The position numbers were made by a program, and so were the translations under genes. A stretch of DNA of 64,000 bases, taken from the NCBI RefSeq assembly GCF_039673065.1, contig NZ_JBDJKW010000006.1, positions 62,001 through 126,000 of the forward strand. Direction: 5' to 3'. The stretch comes from Allobosea sp039673065 (GTDB lineage Bacteria; Pseudomonadota; Alphaproteobacteria; Rhizobiales; Beijerinckiaceae). Each line of letters begins with the position of its first letter. Positions within the stretch are counted from its first letter, which is position 1. This document shows positions 8,457 through 17,057 of this stretch, piece after piece. Below the pieces are notes generated by a model. The model was not told where the DNA came from. It did not search any database and worked only from the letters and a program-made list of their open reading frames with translations.

Positions 8457-9517
8457 CCGACAGAACGCGCGTCGCCATCCTATTCGGCGGCAAGTCCTCC
8501 GAGCACGAGGTCTCGCTGATGTCGGCCGCCAATGTGATCGCCGCCATCGACAAGGCGGTCTACGACGTCGTGCCGATCCTGGTCACCCGCGAGGGCGCCT
8601 GGCGCCTGGTCGCGCTGGAAAACGGCCACCTCCCCTCGCCTCTGCCGGCGGACGGTCCCGGCGCCTGCCTTCTGCCGGGCGGGCGTGGCCGGATGATCGC
8701 GCTCGATGCCGAGGGCCGGGCGACGCCGCTGCCGCCGGTCGACATCCTCTTCCCGGTCCTGCACGGGCTGAACGGCGAGGACGGCTCCGTGCAGGGGCTC
8801 GCCGCGGTCGCCGGCCTGCCGCTCGCCGGCTGCGGCATCACCGGCTCCGCCAACGCGCTCGACAAGGATCTCGGCAAGCGCCTGCTGCGCGAGGCCGGCG
8901 TGCCGGTCGCCCGCTCGCTCACCGTGCGGCCCGACGCGGTGCCGCCCTTCGCCACCGTCGCGGCCGAGCTCGGCCTGCCGGTCTTCGTCAAGCCGGTGCG
9001 GCAGGGCTCCTCGGTCGGCGTCAGCAAGGCGGGCACCGAGGCCGAGTTCGCCGCCGCCCTCGCCGAGGCCTTCCGCCACGATCCCAAGGTGCTGGTCGAG
9101 GAGTTCGTCCAGGCCCGCGAGATCGAGTTCAGCGTGCTGGAGCAGGCCGACGGCGAGACCATCGTCTCGCTGCCGGGCGAGATCGTCACCGCCGCCAGCC
9201 ACGGCTTCTACAGCTACGAGGCGAAGTATCTCGACGCCGACGGCGCCGCCGTCGTCGTGCCGGCCGTGCTGCCTGAGGACACCGTCGCGACGCTTCGGGA
9301 CACGGCGCTGCGCGCTTTCCGCGCCATGGGCTGCGACGGCATGGCCAGGGTCGACTTCTTCCTGAAGCCGGACGGCACCGCGCTGGTCAACGAGATCAAC
9401 ACCATCCCCGGCTTCACCAATATCAGCATGTACCCCAAGGCGCTCGCCGCCAGCGGCATCGACTATCCGGACCTGATCGACCGGGTGATCCGCCACGGGC
9501 TGGCGCGCGGCGCCTGA
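8453..9517 (+). CDS. ddl: D-alanine--D-alanine ligase
   Basis: An ATP-grasp enzyme that joins two D-Ala residues for peptidoglycan precursors. The 354-aa protein has the N-terminal FGGKSSEHEVSL motif, the ATP-lid region VFVKPVRQGSSVGVSK, the omega-loop SHGFYSYEAKY (Tyr typical of D-Ala-D-Ala rather than D-Ala-D-Lac ligases), and the metal-binding ARVDFFLKPDG and EINTIPGFT segments. Start ATG 8453 overlaps the hydrolase stop; the frame is open further upstream but that sequence belongs to the hydrolase region. The length fits DdlA-type enzymes. It is not in a dcw cluster here. Confidence 0.95.
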   Translation: MTDRTRVAILFGGKSSEHEVSLMSAANVIAAIDKAVYDVVPILVTREGAWRLVALENGHLPSPLPADGPGACLLPGGRGRMIALDAEGRATPLPPVDILFPVLHGLNGEDGSVQGLAAVAGLPLAGCGITGSANALDKDLGKRLLREAGVPVARSLTVRPDAVPPFATVAAELGLPVFVKPVRQGSSVGVSKAGTEAEFAAALAEAFRHDPKVLVEEFVQAREIEFSVLEQADGETIVSLPGEIVTAASHGFYSYEAKYLDADGAAVVVPAVLPEDTVATLRDTALRAFRAMGCDGMARVDFFLKPDGTALVNEINTIPGFTNISMYPKALAASGIDYPDLIDRVIRHGLARGA

Positions 9518-9599
9518 GCCGGCGGCCGCCCGCAAATTTTCTCGTGGCCGGCGCCCCGCGCCTCTGGCGCTTTGCCGGCGCGCACCCTACCTTGCCGCG

Positions 9600-9757
9600 G
9601 CGGGGCTGCCTGGCGCGTGAGAGACATGTATCCCTGGGCCCATACGATCCCATCGGGAGCTGTCCCTGACCGGGTCCCTGGACCCGGACATATGGCGCCC
9701 ACCTACTTCCGTAGGTGCCCCAGGATCGAAAACTCCACGGCCGAGGTGGCTCCGCAC
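9600..9757 (+). ncRNA. ssrS: 6S RNA
   Basis: No ORF fills this gap. The sequence has the layout of alphaproteobacterial 6S RNA. A closing stem can form between 9605-9611 (GCTGCCT) and 9744-9750 (AGGTGGC) with G-U pairs. An inner stem pairs CCTGGGC near 9633-9639 with GCCCCAGG at 9717-9724. A central hairpin GGGTCC/GGACCC and a terminal CACCTAC/GTAGGTG hairpin complete it. 6S RNA binds the sigma-70 holoenzyme as an open-promoter mimic. The location immediately before the 5-FCL gene is the classic one. Ends are approximate. Confidence 0.85.
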
Positions 9758-9762
9758 ACCCC

Positions 9763-10356
9763 ATGACGACTGAAGCCGCCATCCCGACGCCGGCTGCCGA
9801 CAAGGCGGCCCTGCGCCGCGCGGCGCTGGCGCGGCGCGACGCGCTGGCGCTGGACGACCGGCTCGACTGGGACAAGGTCCGCAGCGAGCGCCTGCTCGCG
9901 CTGCCCGCCCTCGCTGCGGCGACGCCCGCCGACGGGCCGGTCTCCGGCTACTGGCCGATGCGTTCGGAAGCCGATCCCCGCCCCGTGCTCGAGGCGCTGC
10001 AGGCGCGCGGCCTACCGCTCTGCCTGCCGGCGATCGTCACTGGCCGCATGCTGTTCCGGCGCTGGGCGCCGTGGGAGGCGATCGTGCCCGGCGGCTTCGG
10101 CACGCTGGTGCCGGCACCGGAGGAGCCCGAACGCCGGCCCGCGAGCATGCTGGTGCCGCTCGCCGCCTTCGACCGGCGCGGCTACCGCATCGGCTACGGC
10201 AAGGGCTATTACGACCGCGCCATCGCCGAGCTTCGTCCCGCGCTGACGATCGGCGTCGCCTTCGCGGCGCAGGAGATCGAAGCGGTGCCGGCCGAAGCCC
10301 ACGACCGGCGGCTCGACTGGGTGGTGACGGAGCGCGAAAGCATCCGCTGCGGTTGA
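9763..10356 (+). CDS. 5-formyltetrahydrofolate cyclo-ligase
   Basis: This ATP-dependent enzyme converts 5-formyl-THF to 5,10-methenyl-THF. The 197-aa protein begins MTTEAAIP at 9763, just after 6S RNA. It has the N-terminal LRRAALARRDAL helix, GYWPMRSEADPRPVL (substrate loop), LVPLAAFDRRGYRIGYGKGYYDR (the family signature with the ATP-binding GYGxGYYD) and the C-terminal EAHDRRLDWVVTE. The 6S RNA-cyclo-ligase pairing is conserved widely in proteobacteria. A 10-bp hairpin spans its stop codon (10342-10370). Confidence 0.94.
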   Translation: MTTEAAIPTPAADKAALRRAALARRDALALDDRLDWDKVRSERLLALPALAAATPADGPVSGYWPMRSEADPRPVLEALQARGLPLCLPAIVTGRMLFRRWAPWEAIVPGGFGTLVPAPEEPERRPASMLVPLAAFDRRGYRIGYGKGYYDRAIAELRPALTIGVAFAAQEIEAVPAEAHDRRLDWVVTERESIRCG

Positions 10357-10370
10357 TTCGCGCAGCGGAT
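10342..10370 (+). repeat. Perfect 10-bp inverted repeat across the 5-FCL stop codon
   Basis: ATCCGCTGCG at 10342-10351 pairs exactly with CGCAGCGGAT at 10361-10370 around a 9-nt loop that contains the TGA stop (10354-10356). No U tract follows, so it is more likely an mRNA-end or attenuating hairpin than a terminator. Confidence 0.5.
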
Positions 10371-10430
10371 CGCGCCATCAGACCGTTTCGCCCCGGCCCT
10401 TCCGCGCCGGGCCAGCCAGCGGACCCTGCC

Positions 10431-11264
10431 ATGCGTCTCCTCTTCCTCGGCGACATCGTCGGCCGCTCCGGCCGCATCGCGGTGCAGGAGCGCCTACCGG
10501 AGCTGCGCCAGCGCTGGACGCTCGACTGCGTCGTGATCAACGGCGAGAACGCCGCCGGCGGCTTCGGCATCACCGAGGCGATCTGCGAGGACGTGCTCGC
10601 CGCCGGCGCCGACGTGGTCACGCTCGGCAACCACTCCTGGGACCAGCGCGAGGCCCTCGTCTTCATCGAGCGGCAGCCGCGGCTGATCCGCCCCGCCAAC
10701 TATCCCTCCGGCACGCCCGGCCGCGGCGCCACCGTGATCGAGGCGCGCAACGGCGCCCGCGTCCTCGTGGTCAACCTGATGGGCCGGCTGTTCATGGACC
10801 CGCTCGACGATCCCTTCGCGGCGGTCGAGCGCGAGCTCTCCGCCTGCCCGCTCGGCGAGGTCGCCGACGCGATCATCGTCGACATGCACGCCGAGGCGAC
10901 CAGCGAGAAGCTCGCCATGGGCCATTTCCTCGACGGGCGCGCCACGCTGGTCGTCGGCACCCACACCCATGTCCCGACCTCCGACACCCGCATCCTGCCG
11001 GCCGGCACCGCCTACCAGTCCGATGCGGGCATGTGTGGCGACTATGATTCCGTGCTCGGCATGCAGAAGGACGAGGCGATCCGCCGCTTCATCGAGAAGA
11101 CGCCGGGCTCGCGGCTGGAGCCCGGCCTCGGCGAGGCCGCGCTCTCGGGCATCGCGGTCGAGACCGACGACCTGACCGGCCTCGCCAAGGCGGTCTGGCC
11201 GGTGCGGCTCGGACCCGGCCTGCAGGAATCCTGGCCGGTCGCCTGGGACGCGCGGAGCGCCTGA
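10431..11264 (+). CDS. YmdB-type metallophosphoesterase (TIGR00282 family)
   Basis: The 277-aa protein has the dinuclear-metal phosphodiesterase set: LFLGDIVGRSGR (metal Asp), INGENAAGGFGIT, TLGNHSWD (Asn-His), IIVDMHAEATSEK and VGTHTHVPTSD. Known members act as 2',3'-cyclic nucleotide phosphodiesterases. Start ATG 10431 is the first in the conserved region. It follows 5-FCL, a common arrangement in alphaproteobacteria, and its stop overlaps the next start by one base (TGATG at 11262-11266). The physiological substrate here is unknown. Confidence 0.9.
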   Translation: MRLLFLGDIVGRSGRIAVQERLPELRQRWTLDCVVINGENAAGGFGITEAICEDVLAAGADVVTLGNHSWDQREALVFIERQPRLIRPANYPSGTPGRGATVIEARNGARVLVVNLMGRLFMDPLDDPFAAVERELSACPLGEVADAIIVDMHAEATSEKLAMGHFLDGRATLVVGTHTHVPTSDTRILPAGTAYQSDAGMCGDYDSVLGMQKDEAIRRFIEKTPGSRLEPGLGEAALSGIAVETDDLTGLAKAVWPVRLGPGLQESWPVAWDARSA

Positions 11265-12418
11265 TGTCCCAGCTCGTCTCGGCTCTGGTCGCGACCTTCG
11301 TCGGCTTCGCCGCCTCGGTCGCCGTGGTGCTGGCGGCGGCGCAGGCGCTCGGCGCCACGCCGGGCCAGACGGTCTCCTGGGTGGCGGGCCTGGCGCTGGC
11401 CAAGGGGATCGCCAGCCTCTGGCTGTCCTGGCGCCACCGCATGCCGATCATCTGCGCCTGGTCGACGCCGGGCGCCGCCCTGATCGCGGCCGCCAGCGGC
11501 GTCGACATGGCGGCCGCCGTCGGCGCCTTCCTCGCCGCCGCGGTGCTGATGATGGCGACCGCCGCCTTCCGCCCGCTCGGCGCGCTGGTCGAGCGCATCC
11601 CGATGAGCATCGCCGCCGCCATGCTGGCCGGGGTGATCTTCCGCTTCGTCGTGGCGGTCTTCGACGAGATGCGGGTCGAGCCGGTGATGGTCGCGATCCT
11701 GCTCGCGGTCTTCCTGCTGGCGCGGCTGCGCAATCCCTTCCTCGGCGTGATCGCGGCGCTCGGCGCCGGCCTGATCCTCACCTTCGCCACCGGCCAGGCC
11801 GGCCTGCCGGCGGGCCCGCCGACGCTGACGCAGATCGAGCTGATCATGCCGCGGCTCGATCCCGCGGCGCTGATCGGCGTCGGCGTGCCGCTCTATCTGG
11901 TGACGATGGCGGCGCAGAACCTGCCCGGCTTCGCCGTGCTGCGCGCCGCGGGTTACACCCCGCCCGCCGCCGCCTGTCTGTTCGTCACCGGGCTGATGTC
12001 CTTCCTCACCGCGCCGACCGGCGCGCATATGGTCAACATGGCCGCGATCAGCGCCTCGATCTGCACCGGCCCCGACACCCATCACAATCCGGGCGAGCGC
12101 TGGAAGGCCGGCCTCTGGTACGGCCTGTTCTGGCTGACCATCGCGGCCTCCGCCGGACTGCTGCTGGCGCTGATCGTCGCCATGCCGAAGGCGCTGATCG
12201 TCGCGGTCGCCGGCCTCGGCCTCGTCGGCTCGCTGACGGGTGCGCTCGGCCAGGCCATGGCCAATGAGCGCGAGCGCTTCGCCGCGGTGGTCGCCTTCGC
12301 CGTCGCGGCCTCGAGCCTGTCGCTGTTCGGGGTCGGCTCGGCCTTCTGGAGCCTCGCCGCCGGGCTGGCGGTCTTGACATTGGACGGTCTCGCGGGCCGT
12401 CTGCGCGCACGATCATGA
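11264..12418 (+). CDS. benE: BenE-family benzoate/H+ symporter-like transporter
   Basis: The 384-aa inner-membrane protein has about 11-12 hydrophobic segments. It carries family-typical stretches such as AWSTPGAALI, the FRPLGALVERIPMSIAAAMLAGV loop, TMAAQNLPGFAVLRAAGYTPP and FLTAPTGAHMVNMAAISASICTGPDTH. BenE transporters import benzoate with protons, but no benzoate catabolic gene is nearby, so the substrate is uncertain. It is joined to the YmdB gene by a 1-nt overlap and to the next gene by ATGA (12415-12418). Confidence 0.88.
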   Translation: MSQLVSALVATFVGFAASVAVVLAAAQALGATPGQTVSWVAGLALAKGIASLWLSWRHRMPIICAWSTPGAALIAAASGVDMAAAVGAFLAAAVLMMATAAFRPLGALVERIPMSIAAAMLAGVIFRFVVAVFDEMRVEPVMVAILLAVFLLARLRNPFLGVIAALGAGLILTFATGQAGLPAGPPTLTQIELIMPRLDPAALIGVGVPLYLVTMAAQNLPGFAVLRAAGYTPPAAACLFVTGLMSFLTAPTGAHMVNMAAISASICTGPDTHHNPGERWKAGLWYGLFWLTIAASAGLLLALIVAMPKALIVAVAGLGLVGSLTGALGQAMANERERFAAVVAFAVAASSLSLFGVGSAFWSLAAGLAVLTLDGLAGRLRARS

Positions 12419-13071
12419 GCACATCCAAACCACGCCCCCGCCTGATGCTGGTGACGCCCCGAGTGGTCGATCCCGGCGCCCTGTCCTTTCGCCTGATGCA
12501 GGCCTTCGCCGGCGGCGATGTCGCCGCCGTGCTGCTGCGCCTCGCCCCGGCCGACGACCGCACCCTGACCGAGCGCGTCAAGCAGCTCGCCGCGCCCGTG
12601 CAGGCGCAGGACGTCGCGCTGGTCGTCGAGACCAGCTCGACCCAGGTGGTCAGCCGCGGCGGCGCCGACGGCATCCACCTCGCCGAGGGGACCGCCGGCA
12701 TCGCCGAGATCCGCGCCAGCCTGCGCAACGAGCGCATCCTCGGCGTCGGCGGCCTGCGCTCGCGCCATGACGCGATGGACGCCGGCGAGGCGGGCGTCGA
12801 CTACGTCGTCTTCGGCGAACCGCGCCCGGACGGCTCGCTGCCGCCGCTGCCGGCGGTGATCGAGCGCGCGAGCTGGTGGGCCGAGATCTTCGAGACGCCC
12901 TGCGTCGCCTATGCGCCCGACGCTGCCTGCGTGCCGGCGCTGGTCGAGACCGGGGCGGAATTCGTCGCGCTCGGCGACTGGGTCTTCGCCGAGGATGTCG
13001 ACATCCGCGCCGCCGTCGCCGAGGCCGACGCCGCGATCACCGCGCACATGGCCCGGAAGGCCGCCCGGTGA
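12415..13071 (+). CDS. ThiE-like (TENI-fold) protein
   Basis: The 218-aa protein has the layout of thiamine-phosphate synthase: LMLVTPRVVDPG at the start, DVALVVETSSTQVVSRGGADGIHLAEG (equivalent to the ThiE GVHLGQ strand), ILGVGGLRSRHDAMDAGEAGVDYVVFG, and a C-terminal VALGDWVF strand. The ThiE GxSxH-type motif and the TxTK stretch after FGP are not preserved, so catalysis of thiamine phosphate synthesis is doubtful. No thi genes are nearby. It is coupled by overlaps to benE upstream and the Sel1 gene downstream. Confidence 0.7.
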   Translation: MSTSKPRPRLMLVTPRVVDPGALSFRLMQAFAGGDVAAVLLRLAPADDRTLTERVKQLAAPVQAQDVALVVETSSTQVVSRGGADGIHLAEGTAGIAEIRASLRNERILGVGGLRSRHDAMDAGEAGVDYVVFGEPRPDGSLPPLPAVIERASWWAEIFETPCVAYAPDAACVPALVETGAEFVALGDWVFAEDVDIRAAVAEADAAITAHMARKAAR

Positions 13072-13991
13072 AACGGGCCGCAGCCCTGCTGGCGCTGCTC
13101 CTGCCGGCGGCCCCGCTCGCGGCCGCGCAGCCGGACCTCGCCTATGGCTCCTACCAGGCCGGGCATTACCGCAAGGCGCAGGCCGAGGCGCTGAAGCGCA
13201 TCGAGGCCAACCCCAAGGACGCCGCCGCCATGACCCTGCTCGGCGAGCTCTATCGCCAGGGGCTCGGCGTGCGCGAGGACCAGACGGCGGCCGCCGAATG
13301 GTACCGACTCGCGGCAGCGCGCGGCGACCTCAACGCCATGTTCGCCTATGCGATGGCGCTGATCGAGGGCAAGGGCGTCGCCAAGGACGCCGCCGCCGGC
13401 GGCAAGCTGCTGGAACAGGCCGCGGCGGCCGGGCATCCCTCCGCGAACTACAATCTCGCGCTGGCGCTGCTGGCCTCGGGCGAGCCCGCCAACGAGAAGC
13501 GCGCGGTCGCCTGCCTGCGCATCGCCGCCGATGCCGATCTCGGCGACGCCCAGTACGCGCTCGGCGCGCTCTACAAGCTCGGCCGTGCCGTGCCGAAGGA
13601 CAAGGCGCAGGCCGCCGCCTGGATCGCCAAGGCCGCCGCCGGCGGACATGTCGCCGGCGAGGTCGAATACGCGATCATGCTGTTCAATGGCGACGGCGTC
13701 GCCAGGAACGAGCGCGCCGCCGCCAGCCTCTTCCTGCGCGCCGCCTACAAGGGCAACGCCATCGCCCAGAACCGGCTGGCCAAGCTCTACCAGTTCGGCC
13801 TGGCGCTGCCGCCCGACATGGCGGAGGCCGCCGCCTGGCACATGGCGGCCCGCGCCCAAGGGCTGGCCGACACCGCGCTGGACGAGTTGCTCGAGCGGCT
13901 GACGCCCGAGCAGCGCACCGCCGCGGCACGCCTCGCGGCAGACCGGATCGAGGCCACGGCCTTGACGACGCCGAGCCAACCGAGCAAGTGA
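13068..13991 (+). CDS. Secreted Sel1-repeat (TPR-like) protein
   Basis: The 307-aa protein starts with GTG at 13068, overlapping the preceding stop (GTGA). It has a Sec signal peptide (KRAAALLALLLPAAPLAAAQ). The rest is built of about six Sel1-type helical repeats, with units such as AAMTLLGELYRQGLGVREDQ, AMFAYAMALIEGKGVAKD and AQYALGALYKLGRAVPKD. These repeats mediate protein-protein contacts, so a periplasmic scaffold or regulator is likely. The partner is unknown; it ends the YmdB-benE-thiE-like coupled run. Confidence 0.85.
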   Translation: MKRAAALLALLLPAAPLAAAQPDLAYGSYQAGHYRKAQAEALKRIEANPKDAAAMTLLGELYRQGLGVREDQTAAAEWYRLAAARGDLNAMFAYAMALIEGKGVAKDAAAGGKLLEQAAAAGHPSANYNLALALLASGEPANEKRAVACLRIAADADLGDAQYALGALYKLGRAVPKDKAQAAAWIAKAAAGGHVAGEVEYAIMLFNGDGVARNERAAASLFLRAAYKGNAIAQNRLAKLYQFGLALPPDMAEAAAWHMAARAQGLADTALDELLERLTPEQRTAAARLAADRIEATALTTPSQPSK

Positions 13992-14098
13992 CGCTCTGAA
14001 CCCTTTCCGCGCGACCGTGGATGCAGGCCCCGCCACAGAAGGGACCGGCGCACCCGGCGCAGCACCACGCCGCCTCGCGCGGCACCGAGGTAATCCAG

Positions 14099-14887
14099 AT
14101 GATCCGCTCCCCCCTGATGACCGTGATGGTCGATGCCGTGATGAAGGCGTCGCGTTCGCTGAAGCGCGATTTCGGCGAGGTCGAGAACCTGCAGGTGCTG
14201 GCCAAGGGCCCCGGCGACTTCGTCTCCAAGGCCGACCACAAGGCCGAGGAGATTCTGCGCGCCGCCCTCGAGAAGGCGCGGCCGGGCTACGGCTTCGTCA
14301 TGGAGGAGAGCGGCGTCGTACAGGGCACCGACGAGAGCAATCGCTGGCACATCGACCCGCTCGACGGCACCCACAACTTCCTGCGCGGCATCCCGCACTG
14401 GAACATCTCGGTGGCGCTGGAGCGCGACAACCAGTTCTATGCCGGCGTGGTCTACGACGCCGCCAAGGACGAGCTCTTCGTCGCCGAGAAGGGCAAGGGC
14501 GCCTATGTCAACAACCGCCGCATGCGCGTCTCCGGCCGCCGCGAGCCGGCCGAGATGCTGATCGGCATGGGCGTGCCGCATATCGGCAAGGGCGGCCATC
14601 CGCTCTTCCTGCGCGAGCTCGCCTCGGTGATGCCGCGCTTCGCCAATGTCCGCCGCATGGGCTCGGCCGCGCTCGACATCGCCTATGTCGCCGCCGGCCG
14701 CATGGACGCCTATTGGGAGCGCGGGCTCAACACCTGGGACTTCGGCGCCGCCGCCGTGATGGTACGCGAGGCGGGCGGCACCTTCGGCACGCTGGACGGC
14801 AAGCAGCCGACCTCCGCCACCGACGTGATCTGCGGCAACGAAGCCGGCGAACCGGCGCTGCGCGCCGCGCTCAAGACGGTCGTCTGA
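14099..14887 (+). CDS. suhB: Inositol-1-monophosphatase family protein (SuhB-like)
   Basis: The 262-aa Mg-dependent phosphatase has EESG (first metal Glu), the signature HIDPLDGTHNFLRGIPHW, and WDFGAAAVMVREAGG near the C-terminus, all in the expected order. It probably hydrolyses inositol phosphates or related sugar phosphates; SuhB proteins can also affect RNA processing. I chose ATG 14099 (MIRSPLMTVMVDA), behind GAGG, rather than the longer in-frame ORF from 14021. It stands alone, followed after about 86 nt by the MotA-like gene. Confidence 0.92.
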   Translation: MIRSPLMTVMVDAVMKASRSLKRDFGEVENLQVLAKGPGDFVSKADHKAEEILRAALEKARPGYGFVMEESGVVQGTDESNRWHIDPLDGTHNFLRGIPHWNISVALERDNQFYAGVVYDAAKDELFVAEKGKGAYVNNRRMRVSGRREPAEMLIGMGVPHIGKGGHPLFLRELASVMPRFANVRRMGSAALDIAYVAAGRMDAYWERGLNTWDFGAAAVMVREAGGTFGTLDGKQPTSATDVICGNEAGEPALRAALKTVV

Positions 14888-14973
14888 CGCCCTCGCTCCG
14901 TTTTCGTGCTTGATCCCGGCCGGGCGGGAGGCGACAGTCCCCGCCTGGATCAGGCGGAGAGCGGGCAGCACGG

Positions 14974-15990
14974 ATGGCGAGCGACGACACCGCGCCGGAG
15001 ACCGGGGCGCAGGACAGGCCGGGTGCGCCGGCGCGGCCGGCCACCGAGCTCCAGCGCTTCTCCCGCCCGCTGCGCTACTTCATCCGGGCCTTCGTCTTCC
15101 TGGCGCTGCTCGGCTTCCTCGCCTTCATCCTGCAGGGCGGGCTCGTCTCCGCCTTCATGACCAATCCGGGCCTGAACGGCCTGATCGTCGGCTCGCTGCT
15201 GGTCGGTATCCTCGTCGCCCTGCGCGAGCTCTGGCGCATCCATGCCGAGGCCGGCGCCGCGATGCGGCTGGCGGCCGATCCGGACGGCGCGCCGCTGCTG
15301 CGCCAGCAAATCCTCAGCCCGCTCGATGCGGTGCGCCCGGCGCTCGCCCGCGACGCCCTGCCGGCCGCGCAGGCCGCTTCCCTGCTCGAATCGATCGCGG
15401 TCCGGCTCGACGAGGGCCGCGAGGTGCTGCGCTACCTCACCGGGCTGCTGATCTTCCTCGGCCTGCTCGGCACCTTCTGGGGCCTGCTCGAAACCGTCTC
15501 CTCGGTCGGCAACGTCATCCGCACCCTGCGCACCGGCGCCGAGGCCGGCGTGCTGTTCGACGAGCTCAAGGCCGGCCTCGCCGCGCCGCTCGCCGGCATG
15601 GGACTGTCCTTCTCGTCCTCGCTGTTCGGCCTCGCCGGCTCGCTGATCCTCGGCTTCCTCGACCTGCAGCTCGGCCAGGCGCAGCGCCGCTTCCGCAACG
15701 AGCTGGAAGGCTGGCTCGGCGCCCGCACCGCGATCGCGACCGCGGTCGTCGACCCCACCGGCCTCGGCGAGCGCCTCGACCGGCTGCAGACCGCGCTGCA
15801 GGACGGCGCCAACAGCCGGGCCGCGGCCCAGGCCATGGCGAACCTCGCCGAGGGCATCCAGGGGCTGGTGCAGCACATGCGCTCCGAGCAGCAGCTGATC
15901 CGCGACTGGGTCGAGGCCCAGGCGGCGCGCGAGAAGGACCTGAAGCGCTTGATCGAGCGCCTCACCGCCGACCGCATGCAGGAGCCGTGA
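14974..15990 (+). CDS. MotA/TolQ/ExbB-like proton-channel protein
   Basis: The 338-aa inner-membrane protein has four likely helices: two near residues 35-57 and 68-86, and two in the conserved channel module (LLIFLGLLGTFWGLLETVSSV and the segment around GLSFSSSLFGLAGSLILGFLD). The LGTFWGL and GLSFSSSLFGL segments are characteristic of the MotA/ExbB superfamily. It is followed 50 nt later by a MotB-like OmpA-domain protein, together forming a predicted ion-driven energy-transducing complex. No flagellar or tol genes are present, so it belongs to the non-flagellar MotAB-like pairs seen in Hyphomicrobiales. Confidence 0.8.
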   Translation: MASDDTAPETGAQDRPGAPARPATELQRFSRPLRYFIRAFVFLALLGFLAFILQGGLVSAFMTNPGLNGLIVGSLLVGILVALRELWRIHAEAGAAMRLAADPDGAPLLRQQILSPLDAVRPALARDALPAAQAASLLESIAVRLDEGREVLRYLTGLLIFLGLLGTFWGLLETVSSVGNVIRTLRTGAEAGVLFDELKAGLAAPLAGMGLSFSSSLFGLAGSLILGFLDLQLGQAQRRFRNELEGWLGARTAIATAVVDPTGLGERLDRLQTALQDGANSRAAAQAMANLAEGIQGLVQHMRSEQQLIRDWVEAQAAREKDLKRLIERLTADRMQEP

Positions 15991-16040
15991 CCATGACGGG
16001 CGCCGCCATGCCGGCCGCCGGGCGCTGAGGGGAACCGCTC

Positions 16041-17057
16041 ATGGCCCTGTCGCGCTCGCATCGCCGGGAGGAACAGAACTACTGGCCGGGCTTCGTCGAC
16101 GCGCTCTCGACGATGCTGATCGGCATCGTCTTCCTGCTCTCGGTCTTCGTGCTCGGCCAGTTCTTCCTGTCGCAGGAGATCTCCGGCAAGGACACGGTGC
16201 TCGACCGGCTCAACCGCCAGATTTCCGAACTGACCGACCTGCTGGCGCTGGAGCGCGCCTCCGGCAAGGAGGCGCGTGATTCGCTCGCTTTGCTGCAATC
16301 CTCGCTGACGGCCGAGCGGGCCGAGCGCGGCCGCGTGCAGGCCCTGCTCGGCGGCGCCGCCGCGAGCGGCCCGGCCAGGCTCGCCGAGACCGAGAAGGCG
16401 CTGGAGGCCGAGAAGCAGCTCTCCGCCCGGGCGCAGGCCACAGTCGACCTCGTCAACCAGCAGATCGCCGCGATGCGCCGCCAGCTCGCGGCTCTGGAGG
16501 AGGCGCTCGCCGCCTCGGAGGCCAAGGACAAGGAATCGCAGAGCCGCATCGCCGAGCTCGGCTCTCGCCTCAACGTGGCGCTGGCCCAGCGCGTGCAGGA
16601 GCTGGCGCGCTACCGCTCCGACTTCTTCGGCCGGCTGCGGCAGGTGCTCGGCATGCGCCCCGACATCCGCGTCGTCGGCGACCGCTTCGTCTTCCAGTCG
16701 GAGGTGTTCTTCGACGGCGGCCAGGCGGTGCTCAAGCCCGAGGGCCGCGAGGAGCTCGACAAGCTCGCGGCGATCATCGTCGATCTCGGCCGCGAGATGC
16801 CTCCCGACCTGCCCTGGATCCTGCGCGTCGACGGCCACACCGACAACCGGCCGATCCGCTCGGCGCAGTTTCCCTCGAACTGGCATCTCTCGACGGCGCG
16901 CGCCGTCGCGGTGGTCGAGTATCTCGTCTCCAAGGGCATCCCGGCCGACCGCATCGCCGCCACCGGCTTCGGCGAGTACCAGCCGCTCGACGTCGCCAAC
17001 AATGACGAGGCCTGGCGCCGCAACCGCCGCATCGAGTTCAAGATCACCGAGCGCTGA
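16041..17057 (+). CDS. MotB/OmpA-like peptidoglycan-binding protein
   Basis: The 338-aa partner of the MotA-like protein. Residues about 15-40 form one membrane helix with the conserved WPGFVDALSTM, whose Asp corresponds to the proton-carrying Asp of MotB. Residues about 45-185 are a long coiled coil (LDRLNRQISELTDLLALERA and onward). The C-terminal 140 residues are an OmpA peptidoglycan-binding domain (RVDGHTDNRPI, NWHLSTARAVAVVEYL, GFGEYQPL, NRRIEFKI). It presumably couples ion flow to work on the cell wall or outer membrane; the process is unknown. Confidence 0.85.
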   Translation: MALSRSHRREEQNYWPGFVDALSTMLIGIVFLLSVFVLGQFFLSQEISGKDTVLDRLNRQISELTDLLALERASGKEARDSLALLQSSLTAERAERGRVQALLGGAAASGPARLAETEKALEAEKQLSARAQATVDLVNQQIAAMRRQLAALEEALAASEAKDKESQSRIAELGSRLNVALAQRVQELARYRSDFFGRLRQVLGMRPDIRVVGDRFVFQSEVFFDGGQAVLKPEGREELDKLAAIIVDLGREMPPDLPWILRVDGHTDNRPIRSAQFPSNWHLSTARAVAVVEYLVSKGIPADRIAATGFGEYQPLDVANNDEAWRRNRRIEFKITER

